Part shown: positions 43,591-52,170 of the stretch, piece after piece
How the letters are laid out: each line of letters starts with the position of its first letter
Numbering within the stretch: the first letter of the stretch is position 1
Assembly: GCF_000382045.1 (NCBI RefSeq)
Contig: NZ_KB907453.1
Coordinates: forward strand, 248,001 to 312,000
DNA length: 64,000 nt
Reading direction: 5' to 3'
From: Variovorax atrisoli 110B
GTDB lineage: Bacteria; Pseudomonadota; Gammaproteobacteria; Burkholderiales; Burkholderiaceae_C
The notes under the pieces: generated by a model
Told to the model about the DNA's origin: nothing
Database searches by the model: none
The model's input: only the letters and a program-made list of their open reading frames with translations
Translations under genes and position numbers: made by a program

Positions 43591-44274
43591 TCAAGCGGCC
43601 AGGGTCAACAGGTGGGCCTGGTGGCGTTTCAGGAACTCCATCAGGTGCTGCGGGTACTCGGGCACCACCGCCTCGCGCACGCTGGGGCGCACGGCCAGCG
43701 CCTTGCGCCACGCATCCACCTTGGGCAGGGCATCGAAGATGTGCGAGTCGCTGATCGCATCGAACACCTCGAAGTAGCGGAACACGGGCGCGAAGACCGC
43801 GTCGACGAGGCTGAAGCTGCCGCCCGCGAAGTAAGGGCCTTCGCCCAGGGCCGCTTCCACGCGCTGGAACTTGGCGGATAGCGCCTGCCGCTTCTGCTCG
43901 AAGACGGCTGCGTCCTGCGTGGTCTCGTAGCCCCACAGGTCGCCGAGGATGGCCGACCCGAACTCCATCCATGCGCGGTGCTGGGCGCGGGTGAGCGCGT
44001 CTTCGGGATGCAGGCGAGCGCCGGGCTGCGTTTCCTCGAGGTATTCGCAGATCACGTTGCTCTCGAAGAGCACGGCCTCGCCGCCCTCGGACCGGCGCAC
44101 CTTCAGCAGCGGAACCTTGCCAAGCGGCGAGATGTCGAGGAACCATTGCGGCTTGTTCGCGAGGTCGATCACGACGCGCTCGAAGGGCACGTTCTTCTCG
44201 CGCAGCGCGATCGCGGCGCGCTGCACGTAGGGGCACAGCAGGTGGCTGACGAGGGTGAGGGATGGCTGGGTCAT
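43591..44274 (-). CDS. Glutathione S-transferase family protein
   Basis: A 227-residue thioredoxin-fold GST with a likely active cysteine in LVSHLLCPYVQRAAIAL (C14), which places it with Cys-type (omega- or beta-like) thiol transferases or lyases. FESNVICEYLEE is the glutathione-binding motif. The C-terminal domain is all helical, with FSLVDAVFAPVFRY. The ATG at 44274 fits the thioredoxin fold. It leads the GST/gloA/DUF1697 gene line on the minus strand. Confidence 0.92.
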   Translation of the reverse strand: MTQPSLTLVSHLLCPYVQRAAIALREKNVPFERVVIDLANKPQWFLDISPLGKVPLLKVRRSEGGEAVLFESNVICEYLEETQPGARLHPEDALTRAQHRAWMEFGSAILGDLWGYETTQDAAVFEQKRQALSAKFQRVEAALGEGPYFAGGSFSLVDAVFAPVFRYFEVFDAISDSHIFDALPKVDAWRKALAVRPSVREAVVPEYPQHLMEFLKRHQAHLLTLAA

Positions 44275-44377
44275 GGGGCTCTCCGTTTGCTGGATCGGTT
44301 GTGTCTGGATCGCGGCGATTCTTGCGATCCCGAACAACCTTTTCCCGGAAAGCCCATTCGAAAAACGGGCGGCTGTG

Positions 44378-45082
44378 CTAGGGGTGTGTCAGGGGGGCCG
44401 CGGTTGCCGTGTCGATCCAGTGCGTGATGCGCCCGCCGTGCATCACGCCGATGCGGTCCGCCATCGCGTGGGCCTCGGCCTCGTTGTGCGTCACGAGGAT
44501 GGCCGTCTGACCCGCCCGCTTCAGGATGCCGCGCACTTCCACGGTCAGCCGCTCGCGCGTGCCGCCGTCGAGGTTGGAGAAGGGCTCGTCGAGCAGCAGC
44601 AGGGCGGGCGATGGCGCGAGCGCACGGGCCAGTGCGATGCGCTGCTGCTGGCCGCCGGAGAGCTCGTGCGGATAGCGCTCGCCGGCATCCGCAAGGCCGA
44701 CCAGCGAGAGCATCTCGGCCACGCGCGACTGCTGCTGCGCGCGACCCAGCCGGCGCAGCCCGAAGGCCACGTTCCGCGCGGCCGAGAGGTGAGGGAACAG
44801 CGCGTATTCCTGGAACATCATGCCCACGCGCCGCTGCTCGGGCGGCAGGTGCGTTTGCACGGACGACAGCAGCACGTCACCGAGGCGGATCGTGCCCGCG
44901 CGCAGCGGCTCGAAGCCCGCGATGGCGCGCAGCACCGTCGTCTTGCCGCATCCGGAAGGGCCGAAGAGGCAGGCGATGTCGCCCGCGTGCAGTGCCAGCG
45001 AGAAGCCGTCGACGACCGTGTGCGGGCCGCGCGGCGTGTCGTAGGCCAGCCTGATCGCGTCGAGGTGGAGTGGGGAGCTCAT
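44378..45082 (-). CDS. Ferric-iron ABC transporter ATP-binding protein
   Basis: A 234-residue ABC ATPase. Walker A is GPSGCGKTTV, Q-loop MFQEYALFPHLSA, signature LSGGQQQRIALARAL, Walker B LLLLDEPFSNLD and the switch histidine THNEAEA. It is short relative to FbpC (about 350) because it lacks the C-terminal TOBE domain. Its ATG overlaps the permease stop by four bases (ATGA). It powers the importer whose other parts are at 45079 and 46909. It is the last gene of the operon. Confidence 0.94.
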   Translation of the reverse strand: MSSPLHLDAIRLAYDTPRGPHTVVDGFSLALHAGDIACLFGPSGCGKTTVLRAIAGFEPLRAGTIRLGDVLLSSVQTHLPPEQRRVGMMFQEYALFPHLSAARNVAFGLRRLGRAQQQSRVAEMLSLVGLADAGERYPHELSGGQQQRIALARALAPSPALLLLDEPFSNLDGGTRERLTVEVRGILKRAGQTAILVTHNEAEAHAMADRIGVMHGGRITHWIDTATAAPLTHP

Positions 45083-46761
45083 TTCAGTGTCTTCTCTGCA
45101 GCCATGGTCGCCGAAGGCGTGCCCAGCTGGTTGCGCGCGAGGAGCACCACGGGCAGCAGGCCTGCGAGCACGATGGCGAGCGCGGCGACCGCGCCTTCCT
45201 CGTAGGTGCCTCGCGCGGCCTCGGCATAGAGCCAGGTGGCCAGGGTGTCGAAGTTGGCGGGCCGCAGCAGCAGCGTGGCCGGCAGCTCCTTCATCGCATC
45301 GACGAAGACCAGCAGCGCCGCGGAGGCCAGGGCGGGGCGAAGCAGCGGCAGGTGCACGCGGCGCAGCGTGCCGGCGGTGGTCTCGCCGAGCAGGCGCGAG
45401 GCCTGTTCGATGGCGGGCGGAATGCGCGAGAGGCCGGCTTCGATGCCGCCGACCGGCATGGCGAGAAAGCGGATCGCGCAGGCCACGACCAGCACCACGC
45501 CGCAGCTCATGAGCGGCAGGCCCTGCCAGCCGAAGGCCGTGGCCAGCGCCGAATCGAAGGCCAGCGCCGGCGTGAGCAGGCCGATGGCCAGCACCGTGCC
45601 CGGCACCGCGTAGCCCAGCGTTGCCGCGCGCGCCTGCCAGCGGCCGCGCGCGGACCGCGAGCCCTGGCTGCGCGCTGCCCAGGCGACGACCAGGCCGGCC
45701 GCCACCGCGACCGCCGTGACTCCCGCGGCCAGCGCCAGCGTGTTGCCCAGGCTCGCGACCAGCCCCTGCGAGATGCCGCCGCCCTGGCGCAGACGCTTGG
45801 CGCTTTCCCAGACGAGGTACGCAGCAGGTGCCACGAAGCCGATCAGCACCGGCAGCGATGCGGCGGCCGTTGCGGCCCATGCAGCCGCGCCATGCAGCCG
45901 CCGCGCCTGCACCGCGCGCATGCGCTGCGACGAGCCGAAGCGCTGGTGCCGCCGGCCGTTGCGCTCCAGCCAGACGAGCGCGATCACCACGAACAGCATC
46001 GCGCAGGCGATCTGAGCGGCGCCCGCGAGGTCGGAGCGCGTGATCCATGTCGTGTAGACCGCGACCGTCAGCGTGTTCACGCCGAGGAATTCGGAAGCGC
46101 CGATGTCGTTGAGCGTCTCCAGCAGCGCGAGGCTCAGGCCTACGGCCAGCGCAGGCCGCGCCAGCGGCAGCGCCACGCGGAAGAAGGCGCCGCGCCGGCT
46201 TTCGCCAAGCATGCGAGCGGCCTCCATGAGGTGCGCGGGCTGCGTCATGAACATCGCGCGCGCCGTCATGTAGACGTATGGGTAGAGCACGAAGCCGAGC
46301 ACGAAGATCGCGCCGGGCATCGAGCGCAGGTCCGGCAGGCGGAACTGCCGCGGGCCGTCGAAGCCCAGCATCCAGCGGATCGCACCCTGCACCGGGCCGA
46401 TCGGATGAAGCAGGTCGAGGTACGCGAAGGCGACGATGTAGGTCGGCATCGCCAGCGGAAGCAGCAGCGCCCAGTGCAGCATGCCGCGCCCGGGGAAGTC
46501 GTGCGCCGTCACCAGCCATGCGCAGCCTGTGCCGATCACCAGCACCAGCGTGCCGACGCCCGCGAGCAGCACGGCGGTATTGAGCGTGGCCTGCGGCAGC
46601 ACGTTGGCGAACAGCGGCCCCCAGTGGCCCAGGCCCGAGCCGAAGGCCAGCCACGCCAGCGTGAGCACCGGCGCGAGCACGCCGATGGCGATCAGGAAAG
46701 ACGCGCAGCGCCAGGCCGGGCCTGCGGCTTGCAGGCCCGCGTACCGACCGCCTATGTTCAT
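45079..46761 (-). CDS. Ferric-iron ABC transporter permease, FbpB type
   Basis: A 560-residue permease with about twelve transmembrane helices made of two fused BPD_transp_1 halves. The coupling (EAA) loops are MEAARMLGESRRGAFFRVALPLARPA in the first half and IEQASRLLGETTAGTLRRVHLPLLRPA in the second. This two-in-one form is typical of FbpB/SfuB iron permeases. The ATG at 46761 was chosen to precede the first helix. A repeat element fills the 147 bases between it and the binding-protein gene. Confidence 0.94.
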   Translation of the reverse strand: MNIGGRYAGLQAAGPAWRCASFLIAIGVLAPVLTLAWLAFGSGLGHWGPLFANVLPQATLNTAVLLAGVGTLVLVIGTGCAWLVTAHDFPGRGMLHWALLLPLAMPTYIVAFAYLDLLHPIGPVQGAIRWMLGFDGPRQFRLPDLRSMPGAIFVLGFVLYPYVYMTARAMFMTQPAHLMEAARMLGESRRGAFFRVALPLARPALAVGLSLALLETLNDIGASEFLGVNTLTVAVYTTWITRSDLAGAAQIACAMLFVVIALVWLERNGRRHQRFGSSQRMRAVQARRLHGAAAWAATAAASLPVLIGFVAPAAYLVWESAKRLRQGGGISQGLVASLGNTLALAAGVTAVAVAAGLVVAWAARSQGSRSARGRWQARAATLGYAVPGTVLAIGLLTPALAFDSALATAFGWQGLPLMSCGVVLVVACAIRFLAMPVGGIEAGLSRIPPAIEQASRLLGETTAGTLRRVHLPLLRPALASAALLVFVDAMKELPATLLLRPANFDTLATWLYAEAARGTYEEGAVAALAIVLAGLLPVVLLARNQLGTPSATMAAEKTLK

Positions 46762-46797
46762 GCGAAGCAAAAGATGCCTGTGCGCGCGCGCTCTGGT

Positions 46798-46886
46798 TCT
46801 TGCGAGGAACACCGTGGAACCGGCTTTGCCGGCCCACCGGTGCTGCCCCCGGACGGGGGATGGCGCAGGCGACGCTCAGTGCGCTG
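46798..46886 (-). repeat. Intergenic repeat family A, copy on the minus strand
   Basis: Read on the minus strand: GCGCACTGAGCGTCGCCTGC, then CCATCCCCCGTCCGGGGGCA, then GGGCCGGCAAAGCCGGTTCC and ACGGTGTTCC. The blocks match family A at 24521 and 61747 in order. It sits inside the iron-transport operon, between the binding protein and the permease, and its hairpins (CCCCCGTCCGGGGG; CCGGC-AAA-GCCGG) could protect the upstream mRNA or lower downstream expression. Confidence 0.75.
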
Positions 46887-46908
46887 CAGCCATGGGGGCG
46901 AACCACGC

Positions 46909-47970
46909 CTACTGGTCGAAGCCGACCTTGTCGACCAGGGCGCTGGCCTGCTTGCGGTACTTGGCGATCTCGGTCAGCGGCAGCGGATCGACCTTCAGCT
47001 CGCCGATGGTCTGGCCGATGATCGGGTCGAGGGCCACGCCCTTGCGCACCGGGTACTCGTAGTTGGCCTGCGCGTACAGGGCCTGGGCCGGCTCAGACAC
47101 CAGGAACTCGAGCAGCTTGACCGCGTTGGCGCGCTGCGGCGCGTTCTTCGCCACGGCCGCGCCGCTGATGTTGACGTGCGTGCCGCCGCTCTTGGCATTG
47201 GCGAAGGTCGGGCGCACCACCTTGATGGCGTCGCCCCACTTGCGCGCGTCGGTGCCTTCCTTGGCGCTCTTCATCTGGCCGACGTAGTACGAGTTGGCCA
47301 GGCCCACGTCGCAGATGCCGCCCAGGATGTCGCGCGCCACGTCGCGGTCGCCGCCGGTGGCCTTGCGCGCGAGGTTGGCCTTCACGCCGCGCAGCCACTG
47401 CTCGGCCTTGGCTTCGCCGTCGTGCGCGATCAGCGCGGCCACCAGCGCGGTGTTGTAGGGATGCTGGCCTGCGCGGATGCAGACCTTGCCCTTGTACTTG
47501 GGGTTGGCCAGGTCTTCGTAGCGGAAGCTGGTGAGCGGCAGGCTCTTGTCGGCGTAGAGCACGCGCGCGCGCATCGAGAGCGAGAACCACTGGCCGTCGG
47601 CACCGCGCAGGTTGGCCGGAATGGCCGATTCGAGCGCGGCCGATTTCACCGGCTGCGTCACGCCGCCGTCGACCAGGTCCATCAGGTTGCCGATGTCCAC
47701 CGTCATCAGCACGTCGGCGGGCGAGCGAGCGCCTTCGGCCTTGACGCGCTCGAGCAGGCCGTCCTTCACGAAGACGGTGTTGACCTTGATGTTGCTCTGC
47801 GCGCTGAAGGCGGCGATGAGCGGCTGGATCAGCGCCGGCTCTCGCGTCGTGTAGAGCGTGAGTTCTTCGGCGGCCTGGGCGGGCAGGGCGGTTGCGGCCA
47901 GCCAGGCTGCGCCTGCGCCAAGCAGTGCGCGCGCGGCGCGGCCTCGGACGCGCGGGCGTTGTTCGGTCAT
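46909..47970 (-). CDS. Ferric-iron ABC transporter substrate-binding protein, FbpA type
   Basis: A 353-residue periplasmic protein with a signal peptide (about 1-34, ending LPAQAAEE). The mature protein begins LTLYTTREPALIQPLIAAF, typical of FbpA/FutA iron-binding proteins, and the paired iron-ligand tyrosines Y228-Y229 are in LANSYYVGQM. GGSTHVNISG-type sequence (GGTHVNISGAAV) also fits. An ideal GGAGGATCC ribosome-binding site precedes the ATG. It is first in an operon with the permease and ATPase and lies behind a strong Fur box, so it is expected to be induced by iron limitation. Confidence 0.95.
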   Translation of the reverse strand: MTEQRPRVRGRAARALLGAGAAWLAATALPAQAAEELTLYTTREPALIQPLIAAFSAQSNIKVNTVFVKDGLLERVKAEGARSPADVLMTVDIGNLMDLVDGGVTQPVKSAALESAIPANLRGADGQWFSLSMRARVLYADKSLPLTSFRYEDLANPKYKGKVCIRAGQHPYNTALVAALIAHDGEAKAEQWLRGVKANLARKATGGDRDVARDILGGICDVGLANSYYVGQMKSAKEGTDARKWGDAIKVVRPTFANAKSGGTHVNISGAAVAKNAPQRANAVKLLEFLVSEPAQALYAQANYEYPVRKGVALDPIIGQTIGELKVDPLPLTEIAKYRKQASALVDKVGFDQ

Positions 47971-48058
47971 GAGGATCCTCCAGGAGCGGGTGTTCTAGAA
48001 AGCTCCGGCGCCGGCGGCGGATGGTGGGCCGCCGGCATCGCGTGTTGCGACGGCCGGA

Positions 48059-48073
48059 TGAGAATAATTATCA
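48059..48073. promoter_or_regulatory. Fur box upstream of the iron transporter
   Basis: TGAGAATAATTATCA matches the 7-1-7 Fur consensus TGATAAT-N-ATTATCA with one mismatch. It lies about 90 bases upstream of the FbpA-type start at 47970, in the 203-base gap between the thioesterase gene and the operon. It stands out as AT-rich within very GC-rich DNA. Fur with ferrous iron should repress the operon. Confidence 0.85.
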
Positions 48074-48173
48074 CTGGCCGCCTGGATCGCGACGCCTTTG
48101 GACTTACAGGTTGAAGGCCTACTGTGGATCGACGAGCCCGAAGCGGTCCTCCTTGGCCCGCTGGCCTCGTGGT

Positions 48174-48722
48174 TCAACGCGCCGGCGGCACCTCGAAGAC
48201 CAAGCAGGTGGTCGTGGCGTGTGCGTACAGCGTGCCGTCGGGGCCGTAGAGGCGGGCCTCGGCGGTGGCCAGCTGCTTGCCGCAGTGGATCACCTTGCCT
48301 TCGGCGCGCACCCGCTGCACCTTGGGCGTGAGGCCCTTCACGTAGTTCACGCCCAGTTCGGCGGTGGTGTAGGCGCGCCCGGGCGGCATCATCGTGTGCA
48401 CCGAGCAGCCCAGGGCGGAGTCGAGCAGCGTGGCGACCCAGCCGCCGTGGATGGTGCCCAGCGGGTTCAGGTGCTGCGGCAGCGGCGTGCCCTGGAAGAT
48501 GGCAACGCCCGCGCGCACTTCGAGGATCGTGAAGTCCAGCGTCTTGGCGATGGCGGCGTAGGGAATCTCTCCGTCGAGCATCGCCTGCATGATCTCCAGG
48601 CCGGTCTTGCCGGCGATCTGCTCGGGGCGGGCGAGGCCCGGGCCCGGACCCCCTTCCAGGCGGCTGATGATCTTCTGTTCCTCGGCGATCCATGCGTCGA
48701 GCTGGCTGGTGGCTTGTGTCAT
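48174..48722 (-). CDS. PaaI-family thioesterase
   Basis: A 182-residue hotdog-fold thioesterase. NPLGTIHGGWVATLLDSALGCSVHT is the PaaI/YdiI-type signature with the catalytic acid aspartate after HGG. RAYTTAELGVNYVKGLTPKVQRVRAEGKVIHCGKQLATAEARLYG follows as usual. A 65-residue N-terminal helical extension (MTQATSQLDAWIAEEQKIISR onward) precedes the fold. It hydrolyses acyl- or aromatic-CoA esters. It diverges from the MarR gene across 75 bases with tandem operator-like repeats, so MarR probably controls it. Confidence 0.93.
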   Translation of the reverse strand: MTQATSQLDAWIAEEQKIISRLEGGPGPGLARPEQIAGKTGLEIMQAMLDGEIPYAAIAKTLDFTILEVRAGVAIFQGTPLPQHLNPLGTIHGGWVATLLDSALGCSVHTMMPPGRAYTTAELGVNYVKGLTPKVQRVRAEGKVIHCGKQLATAEARLYGPDGTLYAHATTTCLVFEVPPAR

Positions 48723-48761
48723 GCCTGTGTTCCTTCTGGGGGCATTGTTCCGGGATGGTGA

Positions 48762-48789
48762 TTGCATATGCAACAGTTGCACATACAAT
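48762..48789. promoter_or_regulatory. MarR promoter with two operator-like repeats
   Basis: TTGCATATGCAA (48762-48773, a perfect 12-bp palindrome) and TTGCACATACAA (48777-48788) match in 10 of 12 positions and start 15 bases apart. TTGCAT (48762-48767), 16 bases and TACAAT (48784-48789) form a sigma-70 promoter, so one repeat covers -35 and the other -10. The -10 ends 8 bases before the MarR ATG and no Shine-Dalgarno sequence fits between, so the transcript may be leaderless. The same sites can serve the divergent thioesterase gene. Confidence 0.65.
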
Positions 48790-48797
48790 AATAGCCC

Positions 48798-49253
48798 ATG
48801 GACACTCCCGCCAAGCCACGTGGCTGCACCAGCTTCAAGGTGCGACAGCTTTCGCGACGCCTCTCGCAGCACTACGACGCCGAGGTATCGCAAAGCGGCC
48901 TCAAGACCACGCAGTACTCGCTGCTGTCGCATCTTGCGCGGCTCGGTCCCTCCCGTCCGGTCGACCTGGCGGCCGAACTCAAGATGACTGCCTCCACCCT
49001 GAGCCGCAACCTGCAGCCGCTGATCGCCGCAGGCTGGATCGCGCAGAGCGCCGGCGCCGACGCGCGCAGCCGCCTGGTGCAGCTCACCGAGGAAGGCGAG
49101 GCCAAGCGGCGCGAGGCCCTGGCGCACTGGAAGACCGCGCAACAGAAACTGAACGCGCTGCTGGGCGTCGAGCGTGTGCTCGCGCTGCACCTGCTGATCG
49201 ACGAGGCCATGGAACTGCTGGGCGGCGATGAAGAGCCCGCCAGCGACGACTGA
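48798..49253 (+). CDS. MarR-family transcriptional regulator
   Basis: A 151-residue MarR regulator. The winged helix covers about residues 30-105 (PSRPVDLAAELKMTASTLSRNLQPLIAAGWIAQSAGADARSR), with dimerisation helices at both ends. It is probably autorepressed through the tandem palindromes upstream and controls the divergent PaaI thioesterase. Likely also regulates the MFS, MATE and SDR genes downstream. Ligand unknown; MarR proteins often sense phenolic acids or their CoA esters, which would suit a thioesterase target. Confidence 0.94.
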   Translation: MDTPAKPRGCTSFKVRQLSRRLSQHYDAEVSQSGLKTTQYSLLSHLARLGPSRPVDLAAELKMTASTLSRNLQPLIAAGWIAQSAGADARSRLVQLTEEGEAKRREALAHWKTAQQKLNALLGVERVLALHLLIDEAMELLGGDEEPASDD

Positions 49254-49377
49254 CCCCTCAACTTCTTCTTCACCCACGACCAACCCGCTGATCGTGCGCC
49301 CGGGCGCGCGAGGGACCCCTTTCGCCTTTTTTTCCGGCTTTTCCTTCCTCCCAATCAATTCCAACAGCAGAGGCCCC

Positions 49378-50691
49378 ATGTTCGCCACACCCGTTTCCGC
49401 ATGGCTGCAGCGCCGCGGCATCCACTACGGCTGGATCGTCGCCGCCATCACCTTCCTCACCATGCTGACCATGTCGGCCGCGCTGGGCCTGCCTGGCGCG
49501 ATGCTGCAGCCGCTGGGCAAGGAGTTCGGCTGGAGCACCGAGCAGATCTCCTCCTCGCTCGCGCTTCGCTTCGCACTCTTCGGCCTCATGGGGCCCTTCG
49601 CCGCGGTGCTGATGGAGCGATATGGCCTGCGCGCGGTGGTCTGCACCGGCCTCGCGCTGGTCGGGCTGGGCATGGCGCTTGTCACCATGGCCTCGCAGCT
49701 GTGGCAGCTCTTCGTGCTCTGGAGCCTGATGCTGGGCCTGGGCACCGGCATGACGGCGCTGGTGCTCGGCGCGGTGGTGGCCAACCGCTGGTTCGTCGCG
49801 CGGCGCGGGCTGGTGGTGGGCATGCTCACGGCCAGTTCGGCGACGGGGCAGCTGGCCTTCCTGCCGCTCGCGGCCTGGATGATCGAGCACTGGGGCTGGC
49901 GCTCGGCCGTCGCGCCGATCGTGGTCGGCACCATCCTCATCGGCCTGCTGGCGCTGCTGCTGATGCGCAACCGCCCATCCGACGTGGGCCTGCTGCCCTA
50001 CGGTGAGAAGCCGGGCACGCAGCCGGCGGCGCCCGCTGCGGCCGCGCCTGCGATGAATTTCGCAACGCCCTTCCGCGTGCTGAAGGAGGTGTCGACCAAC
50101 CGCACCTTCTGGGTCCTGGCAGGCACCTTCTTCATCTGCGGCCTGAGCACCAACGGGCTGGTGCAGACGCACTTCATCTCGCTGTGCGGCGACTACGGCA
50201 TGGGCGCCGTGCCCGCCGCCTCGGTGCTCGCGATGATGGGCGCCTTCGACTTCGTCGGCACCATCCTCTCGGGCTGGCTCTCCGACCGATACGACAACCG
50301 CAAGCTGCTCTTCTGGTACTACGGCCTGCGCGGGCTGTCGCTCTTCTGGCTGCCGCACTCCGAATTCACCATCTACGGCCTGGGCATCTTCGCGATGTTC
50401 TACGGCCTCGACTGGATCGCCACCGTGCCGCCGACCGTCAAGCTCGCGGGCGCCGCCTTCGGCCCCGCCAAGGTCGGCCTGGTGTTCGGCTGGGTCTTCG
50501 CCGCGCACCAGCTGGGCGCCGCCACGGCCGCCTACGGCGCCGGCTTCGCACGCACGCTGCTGCTGACCTACACCCCGGCGCTCTACACCGCTGGCGCGGC
50601 CTGCCTGGTGGCGGCGCTGATCGTGATGACCATCCGCCGCCCCGCGGCCAAGTCCGGAGCGCCGGCCACGCCGGCCGCCGCCCGCGCCTGA
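49378..50691 (+). CDS. MFS transporter, oxalate/formate antiporter-like
   Basis: A 437-residue MFS carrier with about twelve helices. HYGWIVAAITFLTMLTMSAALGLPGAMLQPLGKEFGWS at the N-end and FFICGLSTNGLVQTHFISLCGDYGMG in the second half resemble the OFA/monocarboxylate (MCT-like) group. It follows marR by 124 bases. That leader holds the palindrome GCGCCCGGGCGC (49296-49307) and a T-rich stretch near 49327, possibly an attenuator. The ATG at 49378 was chosen because the hydrophobic segment begins soon after. Confidence 0.9.
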   Translation: MFATPVSAWLQRRGIHYGWIVAAITFLTMLTMSAALGLPGAMLQPLGKEFGWSTEQISSSLALRFALFGLMGPFAAVLMERYGLRAVVCTGLALVGLGMALVTMASQLWQLFVLWSLMLGLGTGMTALVLGAVVANRWFVARRGLVVGMLTASSATGQLAFLPLAAWMIEHWGWRSAVAPIVVGTILIGLLALLLMRNRPSDVGLLPYGEKPGTQPAAPAAAAPAMNFATPFRVLKEVSTNRTFWVLAGTFFICGLSTNGLVQTHFISLCGDYGMGAVPAASVLAMMGAFDFVGTILSGWLSDRYDNRKLLFWYYGLRGLSLFWLPHSEFTIYGLGIFAMFYGLDWIATVPPTVKLAGAAFGPAKVGLVFGWVFAAHQLGAATAAYGAGFARTLLLTYTPALYTAGAACLVAALIVMTIRRPAAKSGAPATPAAARA

Positions 50692-50709
50692 ACCGGGAGA
50701 GCTCCAGCC

Positions 50710-52131
50710 ATGACTGCACCCCAAGCCTCCACCGAACTCGATCCACGCACGCGCCGCCTGCTCGAGGCGCCCATCGTCCCCACGCTGCTGCGCCTGGCCG
50801 CGCCCAACGTGCTGGTGATGGTGGCCCAGGCCTGCGTCGGCCTCATCGAGACCTACTTCGTCGGCAAGCTAGGCTCCGACGCGCTGGCCGGCATGGCGCT
50901 GGTGTTTCCCATCGTGATGCTGATGCAGATGACCTCCAGCGGCGCCATGGGCGGCGGCATCGCCTCGTCCATCGCCCGCGCGCTCGGCGCGCGCCGCCGC
51001 GACGATGCGAACGCGCTGGTGTGGCATGCCATCGTCATCGCGCTGGGCTTCGGCATGTGCTTCACGCTGGCGCTGCTCTTGGGCGGGCGCTGGCTCTACG
51101 AGGTGATGGGCGGCACCGGGGCCGCGCTGGAAGCCGCGCTCACGTACTCCAACTGGGTGTTCGCGGGCGCGACGCTGGTGTGGCTCTTCAATTCGCTCGG
51201 CGCCATCATCCGCGGCACCGGCAACATGTCGGTGCCGGCCAACGTGACGGTGGTGGGCGTGGTGTTCCTCATCCCGGCATCGCCGCTGCTGATCTTCGGC
51301 ATCGGGCCGCTGCCGGGCATGGGCATCGCGGGCGGCGCGATCGCGCTGCTGCTGTACTACCTGCTGGGCTCCATCGCGCTCATCGCCTACCTTCGCTCGC
51401 CGCGCAGCCTGCTCAAGCCCACGCTCGACGCGCTGAAGCTGCGCTGGCCGCTGTTCCGCGACATCCTGCGCATCGGCCTGGTGGGCGCCGTGTCGACGGT
51501 GGCGACCAATCTCTCCATCGGCATCGCCACCGCGCTGACCGGCCATTTCGGCTCGGGCGCGCTGGCGGGCTACGGCACGGCCTCGCGGCTCGAATACCTG
51601 CTGGTGCCGCTGGTGTTCGGCCTGGGCGCGCCGCTGGTGGCGATGGTCGGCACCTGCATGGGCGCGGGGCTGCGCGAGCGGGCGTTGCGCGCCACCTGGG
51701 CCGGCGCGGCCCTGGCCTTCACGCTCACCGAGACGATCGGCCTCGCGGCGGCGTTGTTCCCGCGCCCGTGGCTGCTGCTGTTCGGCAACGACCCGGCGAT
51801 GCTGGAGACCGGTTCGCACTACCTGCGCGTGGTCGGGCCGATGTACGGCCTCTTCGGCGTCGGGCTGGTCCTGTACTTCGCCTCGCAGGGCGCGGGCAGG
51901 CTGCTGTGGCCGATGCTCGGCAACATCGCGCGCCTGGCGGTGGCGGCCAGCGGCGGCTGGCTGGCGCTGAACTGGGGCGCCGGTCTCACCGGCGTGTTCG
52001 CGGCGCAGGGCGTGGCGCTGGCGGTGTACGGCATCGTGACCGCATCGGCCATCGCGGGCGGTGCGTGGTTCGGCCGCGTGGGCTGGCCGCGCACCACCAC
52101 CGGACTGCTGCGGCGCATGGCTCAGGCCTGA
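50710..52131 (+). CDS. MATE-family efflux transporter
   Basis: A 473-residue multidrug and toxic compound extrusion protein with twelve helices in two MatE repeats. LLRLAAPNVLVMVAQACVGLIETYFVGKLGSDALAGMALVFP opens the first, and LVGAVSTVATNLSIGIATALTGHFGSGALAGYGTASRLEYL the second. MATE proteins export cationic drugs or aromatic compounds in exchange for Na+ or H+. It begins 18 bases after the MFS stop, so both carriers share a transcript with marR upstream, which may be a regulatory link. Confidence 0.94.
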   Translation: MTAPQASTELDPRTRRLLEAPIVPTLLRLAAPNVLVMVAQACVGLIETYFVGKLGSDALAGMALVFPIVMLMQMTSSGAMGGGIASSIARALGARRRDDANALVWHAIVIALGFGMCFTLALLLGGRWLYEVMGGTGAALEAALTYSNWVFAGATLVWLFNSLGAIIRGTGNMSVPANVTVVGVVFLIPASPLLIFGIGPLPGMGIAGGAIALLLYYLLGSIALIAYLRSPRSLLKPTLDALKLRWPLFRDILRIGLVGAVSTVATNLSIGIATALTGHFGSGALAGYGTASRLEYLLVPLVFGLGAPLVAMVGTCMGAGLRERALRATWAGAALAFTLTETIGLAAALFPRPWLLLFGNDPAMLETGSHYLRVVGPMYGLFGVGLVLYFASQGAGRLLWPMLGNIARLAVAASGGWLALNWGAGLTGVFAAQGVALAVYGIVTASAIAGGAWFGRVGWPRTTTGLLRRMAQA

Positions 52132-52170
52132 AATCCATCGACTCATCCACCTACCAACGAAAGACTCGTC

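Noticed and set aside
45070..48114. A 1014-codon plus-strand frame over the iron transport operon
   Set aside because: It is antisense to clear permease and binding-protein genes and has no recognisable domain.
49296..49340. GCGCCCGGGCGC followed by a T-run as a terminator after marR
   Set aside because: The palindrome has no loop and the T-run is 20 bases downstream, so it does not form a normal terminator; noted only as a possible attenuator.
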